Under the pieces are notes generated by a model. That model searched no databases. It saw nothing but the letters and a program-made list of their open reading frames with translations, and had not been told where the DNA came from. Source: JBBIJO01 sp037445895 (GTDB taxonomy: Bacteria > Bacteroidota > Ignavibacteria > Kapaibacteriales > UBA2268). From it: 5,417 nt of DNA. The stretch covers positions 1-5,417 of the forward strand of contig JBBIJO010000044.1 of assembly GCA_037445895.1 (NCBI GenBank). The letters run 5' to 3'. Shown in pieces: positions 1 through 5,417 of the stretch (position 1 is its first letter; the number at the start of each line of letters is the position of its first letter). Both the position numbers and the translations under genes were made by a program.

Positions 1-356
1 AACACATCGATGAAAATATAACAAGTTTCCGACATTTACATTTTTTGAGTAATAAGGAATTTATTGGGGTTGGCTATAAAGATAGATTCAAATTATATGT
101 GGCTCGAATATTATGGGAAACTCCCAGTTCTGTCAATTATTCCAACACAAACTCCCCTATTTTTTTCAAGCTCGAAAACAATCATTTGATCTTAAATTCA
201 GACAATTTGAGTGGCAAGCCTGTTCAAGTATATTCAGTCCTTGGAACTAAATTGATAGACATAGAATACAAAGAACCAATTGACATAAGTGGTTTTGCTT
301 CTGGAATATATATAATCAAATTTGGAGAGCACATAAACAAATTTATTAAGTATTAA
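1..356 (+). CDS. C-terminal part of a secreted/surface protein with a T9SS type A-like sorting domain (5' end outside window)
   Basis: The reading frame is open from the left edge (first full codon at base 3) to TAA at 354-356, giving 117 visible residues, so the gene begins upstream. A TTG at base 45 could be read as a start, but nothing supports it: the frame continues upstream and no ribosome binding site precedes it. The last ~65 residues (about bases 156-353) have the beta-rich layout of the Por/T9SS C-terminal sorting domain: VYSVLG near visible residue 76, then PIDISGFASGIYIIKFG (about 92-108), and a KFIKY end. In known cases this domain directs a periplasmic protein through the type IX machinery and is cleaved at the surface. 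The preceding stretch (HFLSNKEFIGVG, then RILWET) faintly resembles a BNR/Ycf48-like propeller blade, which is only a guess. The domain lacks the usual PNP motif. The mature protein's function cannot be told. Confidence 0.7.
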   Translation, partial: HIDENITSFRHLHFLSNKEFIGVGYKDRFKLYVARILWETPSSVNYSNTNSPIFFKLENNHLILNSDNLSGKPVQVYSVLGTKLIDIEYKEPIDISGFASGIYIIKFGEHINKFIKY

Positions 357-514
357 TTCGGAACGTATCTGCCATTTAATAATTTTGGGAATAAAAATTT
401 TGGAACATTTTCTCCTATAGTATTGAATGCATTTAGTTGCAAATTTCTTGCTTTGCTTACACTAAAGAAAACTAAATAGGAAGTAGCACCAAGAAGAATT
501 CCTGTCGAAACCCT
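353..514 (-). pseudogene. Possible 3' remnant of a gene (53-codon open stretch, no start codon)
   Basis: On the minus strand a frame is open from just after a TAA at 517-515 down to a TAA at 355-353, 53 codons. The product looks protein-like: a hydrophobic stretch GILLGATSYLVFFSV, then SKARNLQLNAF, and an end with PKFLFPKLLNGRYVPN. No ATG or GTG lies in the frame; only an internal TTG occurs, with no ribosome binding site. Upstream of it (515-566) the sequence becomes very AT-rich and non-coding in style. Its stop and the stop of the + strand gene share the TTAA at 353-356, a common arrangement for tightly packed convergent genes. This fits the C-terminal end of a gene, perhaps of a membrane protein, whose 5' part was lost when murE's upstream region was joined here. 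I recognise no family, and a chance open frame in AT-rich DNA remains possible. Confidence 0.25.
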
Positions 515-540
515 TTAATTATATTTTCGTAATATTTTGA

Positions 541-548
541 TAATTTTG
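541..548 (+). promoter_or_regulatory. Possible Bacteroidota-type -7 element upstream of murE
   Basis: TAATTTTG is an exact match to the TAnnTTTG -7 element of Bacteroidota housekeeping promoters and ends 18 nt before the murE ATG, implying a leader of only about a dozen bases. No convincing TTG/TTTG -33 element lies 19-21 nt upstream; the nearest T-run is at 514-516. AT-rich DNA yields such matches by chance, and another copy occurs at 380-387. Confidence 0.25.
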
Positions 549-566
549 ATTTTTTAAATTGAATGT

Positions 567-2063
567 ATGCGAACAATTGCTGATTTTATAGAAGTTTTAC
601 AGCCAATATACACTGTTGGAGAGTCCAACGATTATGTTGCGTCGATATGTTATAACTCACAGAAATGTGAAAGGAATTCACTTTTCATCGCTATTAGCGG
701 AAATAATTTCGATGGACACGATTACATAGCAGAAGCGATTAAACGAGGCGCTAAATTTATTGTTTGCGAAAAGATGCCAACGACCACTTCGCCGAATTGC
801 GTGTATTTAGTAGTTAAAAATAGCCGTCGCGCATTAGCACAAGCCTCCCATTTTTGGTTTCGCTATCCGACAAAAGATATAGAGATTATTGGGGTAACTG
901 GAACCAATGGCAAGACAACGATTACTTATCTTTTGGAACATTTTGCTAGTTCATTTAATGTTGAATCAGCAATAATTGGAACAACGGGTGCATTCGCAAC
1001 AGGATACCAAAAAGAGTTGAACAATACGACACCAGAATCATTTGAATTGGTAAAAATCTTCAATGATTTGAAGAAAATAAATGTTAGGTTTGTTGCAATG
1101 GAGGTGTCTTCGCATTCACTTGACCAATGGCGAACCGAGGGAATAAATTTCAAAGGGGGTATCTTTACAAACCTCACACAAGAGCACCTCGATTATCATC
1201 GTGATATGCTGGGCTATGCCAATGCAAAAAAAAGACTTTTCGATAGTTTACCGGTCGATTCGGTTGCTGTTGTTTGTTCCGATTCTGCTTACAATGAATA
1301 TATGCTTCAAGATTGCCGTTCATCTCGGCAGTTTAGGGTTGGTAGAATGAATGGTTCCGACGTTCGAATAACCAATGAATTTCTGTCAATCAATGGTTCT
1401 ACGTTTACTTTGGAATTCAACAACAAAAATCTTGCATACGGAACGGTAGAATTCAAATCGAATTTAATCGGGCGATTTAATATCGACAACTCTGCTTTAG
1501 CGATTACAATGGGTCTTGCTTTGGGCTTTAAACTTAATACAATACAAAATGCATTGGAAAATTTCGAAGGTGTTCCCGCCCGAATGGAAAAGATTTTGCT
1601 CAAAAATGGTGCTTTGGGAATCGTAGATTATTCCCATACCCCAGATGCTTTACAAAAAGCACTCGAAACTTGTCGGGAAATTACACAGAGAAACAATCCA
1701 TCCGCAGGGAAATTAATATGTGTTTTCGGGTGTGGAGGCGACAGAGATAAAGAAAAAAGGCCCATAATGGGAAAAATAGCCGAGCAATTTTCCGACTATA
1801 TCATTATTACAAGCGATAACCCAAGAACCGAAGACCCCGATAAGATTATCAGCCAAATCTATAAGGGAATTTCTAAGAAGGGAAAGAAAAAAGTAGCCCA
1901 AATATGTAATCGCGATGAAGCTATTCGATATGCATATCAAATATCTAATTCGGGCGACATAATACTTGTCGCAGGCAAAGGACACGAACAGTATCAAATT
2001 ATTGGAAATGTAAGGCACCATTTTAGCGATAAAGAACAATTAGAAGAATTTGCTGTAAGGTAA
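567..2063 (+). CDS. murE: UDP-N-acetylmuramoyl-L-alanyl-D-glutamate--2,6-diaminopimelate ligase (MurE)
   Basis: A cytoplasmic Mur ligase that uses ATP to add meso-diaminopimelate to UDP-MurNAc-L-Ala-D-Glu, the third amino-acid step of peptidoglycan precursor synthesis. All three domains are present in 498 residues, the usual length: an N-terminal UDP-substrate domain (about 1-105); a central ATPase with P-loop GVTGTNGKTT (109-118), EVSSHSLDQ (179-187), NLTQEHLDYH (202-211) and the expected carbamylated lysine K221 in YANAKKRLF; and a C-terminal domain with YSHTPDAL (355-362), GCGGDRDKEKRP (388-399), DNPR (417-420) and GKGHE (470-474). DNPR marks the DAP-adding rather than the lysine-adding enzyme. 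The family usually has Asp where E206 sits here. The ATG at 567 gives a normal N-terminus; no Shine-Dalgarno is visible. First gene of a three-gene run, with no dcw-cluster gene (ftsI, mraY, murF) beside it. Confidence 0.97.
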   Translation: MRTIADFIEVLQPIYTVGESNDYVASICYNSQKCERNSLFIAISGNNFDGHDYIAEAIKRGAKFIVCEKMPTTTSPNCVYLVVKNSRRALAQASHFWFRYPTKDIEIIGVTGTNGKTTITYLLEHFASSFNVESAIIGTTGAFATGYQKELNNTTPESFELVKIFNDLKKINVRFVAMEVSSHSLDQWRTEGINFKGGIFTNLTQEHLDYHRDMLGYANAKKRLFDSLPVDSVAVVCSDSAYNEYMLQDCRSSRQFRVGRMNGSDVRITNEFLSINGSTFTLEFNNKNLAYGTVEFKSNLIGRFNIDNSALAITMGLALGFKLNTIQNALENFEGVPARMEKILLKNGALGIVDYSHTPDALQKALETCREITQRNNPSAGKLICVFGCGGDRDKEKRPIMGKIAEQFSDYIIITSDNPRTEDPDKIISQIYKGISKKGKKKVAQICNRDEAIRYAYQISNSGDIILVAGKGHEQYQIIGNVRHHFSDKEQLEEFAVR

Positions 2064-2066
2064 TAA

Positions 2067-2936
2067 ATGAAAGAAAAAAAATTTACAGAAGAAGAGTTAC
2101 ATCCTCCGCATCCAGTTAAAGCTTACGATAATAGAGTATTTATCCATAGTAGCGATGGACGTATTATCAGGATAATGGCTGAATACCTTTATCCAGAACA
2201 ACATTTACGGAAACATAGCATTAAAAAAACAATAATATTCTTTGGTTCGGCAAGAATCCAACCTCGCGAAGAGTATTTAAAAGAAATTCAAAACCTCGAA
2301 ACTAAAATCGGCAGAGTATCCGCTTCCGATAAAGAAAAGATTATACGAAAGATTAAACATCTCGAAAGCCTTATGAATAATGTATCAATATATTACGAAC
2401 AAGCCTATAATCTTTCGAAAATGGTAGCCGAATGGAGTAAAAAATTTGCTCCGAAAAATAGATTCTACATTTGTACTGGCGGAGGCCCTGGTATTATGGA
2501 AGCTGCAAATCGTGGGGCACACGATGCAGGTTTAAAAACAGTAGGATTGAATATAAGCCTTCCTTTTGAACAAATGCCAAACCCATATATAACAAAGGAA
2601 TTAAACTTCGAGTTTCATTATTTCTTTATGCGTAAATTTTGGCTTGTTTACCCTGCACAAGCGCTTATTGTTTTCCCGGGTGGCTTTGGGACAATTGATG
2701 AAATGATGGAGATTTTAACTTTACGGCAGACCAGAAAAATGAAAAAACCACGATTGATTATTTTGTATGCATCTGAATATTGGAAAAAAGTAATCAATTT
2801 TGAATACCTTGTCGAAATGGGGATGATTAATCGCAACGACCTTAAAATTTTCGAGTTTGCAGATACCCCCGAACAAGCATTCAATATCTTGAAAAAATGC
2901 TTGGAAATAAATATAAAGGGAGGAATTAATGGATAA
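2067..2936 (+). CDS. LOG/TIGR00730-family protein, probable nucleotide 5'-monophosphate phosphoribohydrolase
   Basis: A 289-residue Rossmann-fold protein of the LOG ("lysine decarboxylase-like") family, whose characterised members hydrolyse nucleoside 5'-monophosphates to free base and ribose 5-phosphate. Visible signatures are FFGSAR (58-63), TGGGPGIMEAANRGA (137-151), the conserved RK pair (189-190) and PGGFGTIDE (204-212), with the catalytic Glu at 212. It is longer than plant-type LOG (about 190-220 residues): residues 1-54 form an N-terminal extension, and a charged, probably helical segment (about 65-107) separates the first strand from the rest. This resembles the longer bacterial TIGR00730 proteins. 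Old databases label such proteins lysine decarboxylases, which is wrong for this motif set. The ATG lies 3 nt after the murE stop (TAATAAATG), with AAGG at 2057-2060 as a weak ribosome site. Substrate (AMP, CMP, a modified nucleotide or other) cannot be read from the sequence. Confidence 0.85.
   Translation: MKEKKFTEEELHPPHPVKAYDNRVFIHSSDGRIIRIMAEYLYPEQHLRKHSIKKTIIFFGSARIQPREEYLKEIQNLETKIGRVSASDKEKIIRKIKHLESLMNNVSIYYEQAYNLSKMVAEWSKKFAPKNRFYICTGGGPGIMEAANRGAHDAGLKTVGLNISLPFEQMPNPYITKELNFEFHYFFMRKFWLVYPAQALIVFPGGFGTIDEMMEILTLRQTRKMKKPRLIILYASEYWKKVINFEYLVEMGMINRNDLKIFEFADTPEQAFNILKKCLEINIKGGING
2915..2923 (+). promoter_or_regulatory. Strong Shine-Dalgarno for tag, inside the end of the LOG gene
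   Basis: AAAGGGAGG lies 5 nt before the ATG at 2929 and is the best ribosome binding site on the + strand here. It is embedded in codons for the last residues of the LOG protein and fixes the tag start, which overlaps the upstream gene by 8 nt. It suggests tag is initiated efficiently on its own, or by ribosomes terminating at 2936 and restarting. Confidence 0.8.
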
Positions 2937-3507
2937 CAGATGCAACTGGGTTGGAAACCACCAGATTATGATTGATTATCACGACAGTGAATGGGGGGTT
3001 CCTGTTTACGATGACCACAAGCTTTTCGAATATATGGTTTTGGATACATTTCAGGCGGGATTGAGTTGGCTAATAATTCTAAAAAAGCGCGAGGCTCTAC
3101 GAAGAGCATTCCACAACTTCAGTCCGAAGGAAGTTGCAACCTTTTCCGAAAAGGAAATTACGCTTCTATTATCGAATCCAGACATTATTCGCAATAAACT
3201 AAAAGTTGAAGGAACAATTATTAATGCGCGAAAATTTTTGGAAGTTGCCGGACGTTTTGGGTCGTTTTCAAATTTTATATGGAACTTTGTTGATGGTAAG
3301 CCAATCATTAACCATTGGAAGGACTTGAAAGAAATCCCTTCGAAAAGCGAACTTTCGGATAAAATAAGCAAAGAACTTAAGTCGTTCGGCTTTAAATTTG
3401 TCGGTTCGACAATAATCTATGCTTTTCTCCAAGCAGCGGGAATTGTCAATGACCATCTTGAATCATGTTTTCGGTACAAAGAAATTATAGCAAAATATAG
3501 AATTTAA
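2929..3507 (+). CDS. tag: DNA-3-methyladenine glycosylase I (Tag)
   Basis: A base-excision repair enzyme of the helix-hairpin-helix superfamily that removes 3-methyladenine from alkylated DNA, leaving an abasic site. The 192 residues match the family's usual length (about 187-195). The zinc "snap" is complete: C5 in RCNWVG, H18 in YHDSEWG, then H176 and C180 in NDHLESC, with the same spacing as E. coli Tag (C4, H17, H175, C179). Base-pocket residues Y17 and W47 (QAGLSW, 42-47) are present, followed by LKKRE (51-55). The position equivalent to E. coli E38, which contacts the methylated base, is aspartate here (D39). The ATG at 2929 has a strong ribosome site and overlaps the LOG gene by 8 nt, pointing to translational coupling. 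Last gene of the murE run; a hairpin follows. No Ada-type regulatory site is visible. Confidence 0.95.
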   Translation: MDNRCNWVGNHQIMIDYHDSEWGVPVYDDHKLFEYMVLDTFQAGLSWLIILKKREALRRAFHNFSPKEVATFSEKEITLLLSNPDIIRNKLKVEGTIINARKFLEVAGRFGSFSNFIWNFVDGKPIINHWKDLKEIPSKSELSDKISKELKSFGFKFVGSTIIYAFLQAAGIVNDHLESCFRYKEIIAKYRI

Positions 3508-3541
3508 TAATGTTTTATTTAGCTAGTAGCATTTTCAAACA

Positions 3542-3577
3542 AACTAAGCCCTCTTCTGAACAGAAGAAAGCGTAGTT
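3542..3577. terminator. Inverted repeat between convergent tag and aldehyde dehydrogenase genes, probable bidirectional terminator
   Basis: A perfect 7-bp inverted repeat, TCTTCTG/CAGAAGA (3552-3558 and 3561-3567, 2-nt centre), sits inside a second arm pair AACTA/TAGTT (3542-3546 and 3573-3577), with GC/GC pairs and some mismatches between. It is 34 nt after the tag stop and 10 nt after the dehydrogenase stop, where a shared terminator for two convergent genes is expected. No run of Ts follows on the + strand; on the minus strand the downstream sequence is moderately T-rich. A 10-bp palindrome GTTAGCTAAC (3575-3584) adjoins it. Termination is inferred from position and symmetry only. Confidence 0.45.
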
Positions 3578-3587
3578 AGCTAACAAA

Positions 3588-5069
3588 TCAATAATTATCG
3601 ATTTGGGCTCTTTGCAATCGATTAGAGTAATCTATATAAACAGTTTTCCACTCGGTAAAGATATCGAAAACAGTCCAGCCTCCTTCGCGATGACCGTTAC
3701 CAGTTCCTTTGACTCCGCCAAAAGGCATATGGGCTTCGGCACCGATTGTTGGTGCATTAACATACGTGATTCCTGCTTCGAGGTTGTTGATTGCACGGAA
3801 CGCATAGTTTATATTAGTTGTATAAATTGACGACGATAATCCATAGTCAACTGCATTGGCTAATCGGATTGCATCATCCAACGATACAGCTTTTATAATC
3901 GAAAGGATAGGGCCGAAAATTTCTTCCTTGAAGACTCTCATCTCGGGAGTAACATCGGCAAAAATTGTAGGTTCAAAGAAATAGCCTTTTGCAAGTTCGC
4001 CTTGTGTTGCTCTTTTCCCTCCCACGACAAGCCTAGCACCTTCATCTAATCCGATTTTTACATATTCTTCGCAAGTTCGCAGTTGTTGTTCATGGATTAC
4101 AGGTCCAACATCGACGTTGTTGTTCAGGGCATTGCCAAGCCGTAATGTTAAAGTCCTTTCAACGAGCTTTTGGATAAAGGTCTCGTAAATATCTTTATGC
4201 AGAATCAAGCGAGATGTGGCTGTGCAACGTTGGCCAGTTGTGCCAAAAGCTCCCCAAATTGTTCCATCGAGAGCAAGTTCCATATTTGCATCTGGCATTA
4301 CGATAAGCGGATTTTTTCCTCCCATCTCCAAAGAAATGCGTTTATTCAAGCGACCACATATTTCGCCAAGTTTGGTTCCAACCTCGGTTGAACCAGTAAA
4401 GCCAATAACCTTGACGTCGGGGTGTTCAACAAGCATATTGCCCATATACCCTTTGCCTAGAACAACGTTGAAAACTCCCGGAGGAATGCCAGCTTCTTCC
4501 ATAACCTCGGCAAAGACGACGCCCGAATGTGGAACGTCTTTCGAAGGCTTGAAAATGACAGTATTACCTGCTGCAAGAGCAGGTAATATTTTCCAAGAAG
4601 GAACTGCTATTGGGAAATTGAATGCTGTAATAACGCCAACCACACCAATCGGAACACGAAACGAAAGATTGGCTTTATCGGGAAGTTCGCTTGGCGCATT
4701 ATGTCCGAAGAGGCGTCGAGTTTCAGAAGCTGCATAGTAGGCTGTATCGATTGCTTCTTGGATGTCCCCTTTTGTTTCGAAAATGGGTTTCCCCATCTCG
4801 CGAGTCATAATTTGGGCAATTTCATCCTTTCGGCGGGAAAATATATCGCCAGCCCGTTTTATGATTTCTCCTCGTTTAGGAGCCGGGACGGTTCGCCATA
4901 AACGAAAAGCCTCTTTTGCAGCAGCAACAGCATAGTCAACATCTTCTTTATCCGATTCCGGAAATTCTCCTATTACATCTTCGATGTTCGCTGGATTAAT
5001 ATTAAGGAAATACTTGCTCGAACGTGGTTCGACCCACTGACCATTAATAAAATTTTTAAACCTTTCCAT
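3588..5069 (-). CDS. NAD(P)+-dependent aldehyde dehydrogenase (ALDH superfamily)
   Basis: A complete 493-residue cytosolic aldehyde dehydrogenase that oxidises an aldehyde to its acid. Catalytic residues are in place: C282 in TTGQRCTATSR, general base E248 in LEMGGKNP, N151 in AFNFP, and K174 in FKPSK. Cofactor-fold motifs FTGSTEVG (224-231) and EEIFGP (382-387) are present, as is the C-terminal PFGGVKGTGNGHREGG segment (449-464) with a tail FTEWKTVYIDYSNRLQRAQID. That tail recalls a bacterial group often annotated only as "aldehyde dehydrogenase family" (I think the Kuenenia AldH-like subgroup), so no substrate is assigned; semialdehyde or general detoxification roles are both possible. Position 177, usually Glu in NAD-preferring relatives, is Lys. 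The start at 5069 is supported by a ribosome site 3 nt upstream. It stands alone, convergent with tag, so its neighbours say nothing of its pathway. Confidence 0.93.
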   Translation of the reverse strand: MERFKNFINGQWVEPRSSKYFLNINPANIEDVIGEFPESDKEDVDYAVAAAKEAFRLWRTVPAPKRGEIIKRAGDIFSRRKDEIAQIMTREMGKPIFETKGDIQEAIDTAYYAASETRRLFGHNAPSELPDKANLSFRVPIGVVGVITAFNFPIAVPSWKILPALAAGNTVIFKPSKDVPHSGVVFAEVMEEAGIPPGVFNVVLGKGYMGNMLVEHPDVKVIGFTGSTEVGTKLGEICGRLNKRISLEMGGKNPLIVMPDANMELALDGTIWGAFGTTGQRCTATSRLILHKDIYETFIQKLVERTLTLRLGNALNNNVDVGPVIHEQQLRTCEEYVKIGLDEGARLVVGGKRATQGELAKGYFFEPTIFADVTPEMRVFKEEIFGPILSIIKAVSLDDAIRLANAVDYGLSSSIYTTNINYAFRAINNLEAGITYVNAPTIGAEAHMPFGGVKGTGNGHREGGWTVFDIFTEWKTVYIDYSNRLQRAQIDNY

Positions 5070-5072
5070 AAA

Positions 5073-5080
5073 TCACCTTT
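5073..5080 (-). promoter_or_regulatory. Shine-Dalgarno for the aldehyde dehydrogenase
   Basis: Read on the minus strand this is AAAGGTGA followed by TTT and the ATG, so the AGGTGA core complements the 16S anti-SD. It supports the start at 5069. Confidence 0.75.
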
Positions 5081-5163
5081 CAATTATAAATACTATAACA
5101 AATTACAAAAATAAAACTAAAATTCCGAAAAAGTTGAATAAAGGTTGTTTGCTGCTACAATAA

Positions 5164-5195
5164 GAAAACTATTAATATCAAAAACATATCTTCAA
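5164..5195 (-). promoter_or_regulatory. Possible promoter of the aldehyde dehydrogenase gene
   Basis: On the minus strand, TTG (5195-5193) is followed after 21 nt by TAGTTTTC (5171-5164), which matches the Bacteroidota TAnnTTTG -7 element in all but the last base. Spacing is within the published 19-21 nt range. It would give a leader of roughly 85-90 nt. Other near matches closer to the gene (such as TAGTTTTA at 5119-5112) lack an upstream TTG. In such AT-rich DNA this is a weak prediction. Confidence 0.25.
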
Positions 5196-5254
5196 CTGCA
5201 TAAATTTGAACGATTTGGGAGAGTTTATTTACACAGCACAAAGCAGTTGCATCT

Positions 5255-5286
5255 TTCGAAGCCTAAAATAATATTTTAAGTTCGAA
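5255..5286. repeat. Imperfect inverted repeat (hairpin) in the dehydrogenase upstream region
   Basis: TTCGAA at both ends (5255-5260 and 5281-5286) pairs with itself, and TAAAAT/ATTTTA (5264-5269 and 5273-5278) forms an inner stem around a 3-nt AAT loop, with one bulged G, a C-G pair and one mismatch between. The stem totals about 13 pairs. It lies about 186 nt upstream of the dehydrogenase start and no T-tract follows on either strand, so it may be an operator-like site or chance AT symmetry. Confidence 0.4.
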
Positions 5287-5417
5287 TTAACCTTTGAAGG
5301 TGTTTATTTCGGAAAGCAAATCGTTCTATCGGGAAAGAAAATTATGATTAGGAATAAACAGAAAAAAAATTTCATTTGCATTTTTATATTTTTTTATTAA
5401 TTTGCTTTTTTGTATGT

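Larger units (their letters stand above)
5070..5417. other. Non-coding AT-rich intergenic region upstream of the aldehyde dehydrogenase
   Basis: These 348 nt hold no credible gene on either strand. The longest frames are about 30 codons or less, interrupted by frequent stops; the only ATG-led + strand frame near the right end (5344-5400, 18 codons) is Lys/Phe/Ile-rich with no ribosome site. Contents that can be named are the ribosome site and possible promoter of the dehydrogenase, an imperfect hairpin at 5255-5286, and at the far right a TTTG (5375-5378) 19 nt before TAATTTGC (5398-5405). The last is a poor match to a promoter directed out of the window on the + strand, which would suggest a divergent gene just beyond the edge. 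No tRNA-like fold or riboswitch core was recognised. Confidence 0.6.

Noticed and set aside
45..47. TTG as the start codon of the first gene
   Set aside because: The same frame is open to the left edge, there is no ribosome site, and the product would lack the signal peptide a T9SS cargo needs.
380..387. Exact TAATTTTG match to the Bacteroidota -7 element
   Set aside because: No TTG/TTTG lies at the proper distance upstream, it is about 180 nt from murE, and it falls inside the possible minus-strand gene remnant.
381..405. Near-direct repeat AATTTTGGGAA / AATTTTGGAA
   Set aside because: Only two imperfect copies in AT-rich DNA; no spacing or flanks suggesting a repeat array or mobile element end.
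926..2039. Three minus-strand open frames (83-108 codons) inside murE
   Set aside because: They are fully antisense to a conserved murE, show no recognisable domain, and have no upstream ribosome sites.
4216..4737. Long + strand open frame (173 codons) antisense to the aldehyde dehydrogenase
   Set aside because: It lies wholly inside a gene with complete catalytic motifs, has Pro/Ser/Thr-rich low-complexity content typical of antisense shadows, and no ribosome site.
5290..5301. Short inverted repeat ACCTT-TG-AAGGT
   Set aside because: Only 5 bp with a 2-nt centre, no extension on either side and no T-tract.
5344..5400. 18-codon ATG-led frame on the + strand
   Set aside because: Very short, built of A/T homopolymer codons, no ribosome site; expected by chance in this composition.
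1..5417. Defence system, CRISPR array, insertion sequence, tRNA or other novel multi-gene system
   Set aside because: All substantial coding sequence is explained by known housekeeping families, and I found no repeat-spacer pattern, transposase motif, terminal repeats or cloverleaf-like sequence.

Overview
The window looks like ordinary chromosome from a low-GC (by eye about 35-40% G+C) Gram-negative bacterium of the Bacteroidota/Chlorobiota/Ignavibacteriota/Kapaibacteriota superphylum. The pointer is the C-terminus of the first gene, which reads as a type IX secretion (T9SS) sorting domain, a signal largely confined to that group. MurE carries the DNPR signature for meso-diaminopimelate, so a DAP-type peptidoglycan is expected. 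Two genes have real Shine-Dalgarno sequences (AAAGGGAGG before tag, AAAGGTGA before the aldehyde dehydrogenase). Typical Bacteroidia use these little, so I lean, weakly, towards the Ignavibacteria/Kapabacteria side.

Layout: (1) bases 1-356, + strand, the 3' end of a secreted or surface protein. (2) 357-566, a short AT-rich gap whose minus strand holds a 53-codon, protein-like open stretch without a start; its TAA shares a TTAA palindrome with the stop of gene 1. (3) 567-3507, a compact + strand operon: murE, then a LOG/TIGR00730-type nucleotide phosphoribohydrolase 3 nt later, then tag (3-methyladenine DNA glycosylase I), which overlaps the previous gene by 8 nt. (4) 3508-3587, a convergent junction with an inverted repeat that probably terminates transcription. 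(5) 3588-5069, minus strand, a complete aldehyde dehydrogenase. (6) 5070-5417, 348 nt of non-coding AT-rich sequence with a possible promoter for the dehydrogenase and one imperfect hairpin.

How the genes fit together: murE makes the UDP-MurNAc-tripeptide precursor of the cell wall. The next two genes both encode enzymes that cut N-glycosidic bonds, one probably in free nucleotides and one in alkylated DNA. Overlap and tight spacing suggest co-transcription, but no shared pathway with murE is evident. The aldehyde dehydrogenase is separately transcribed and has no partner gene in view. I found no mobile element, CRISPR array, RNA gene or clearly new multi-gene system. The more interesting points are the murE/LOG/tag arrangement, the gene remnant at 353-514, and residue changes at normally informative positions in Tag and the dehydrogenase.
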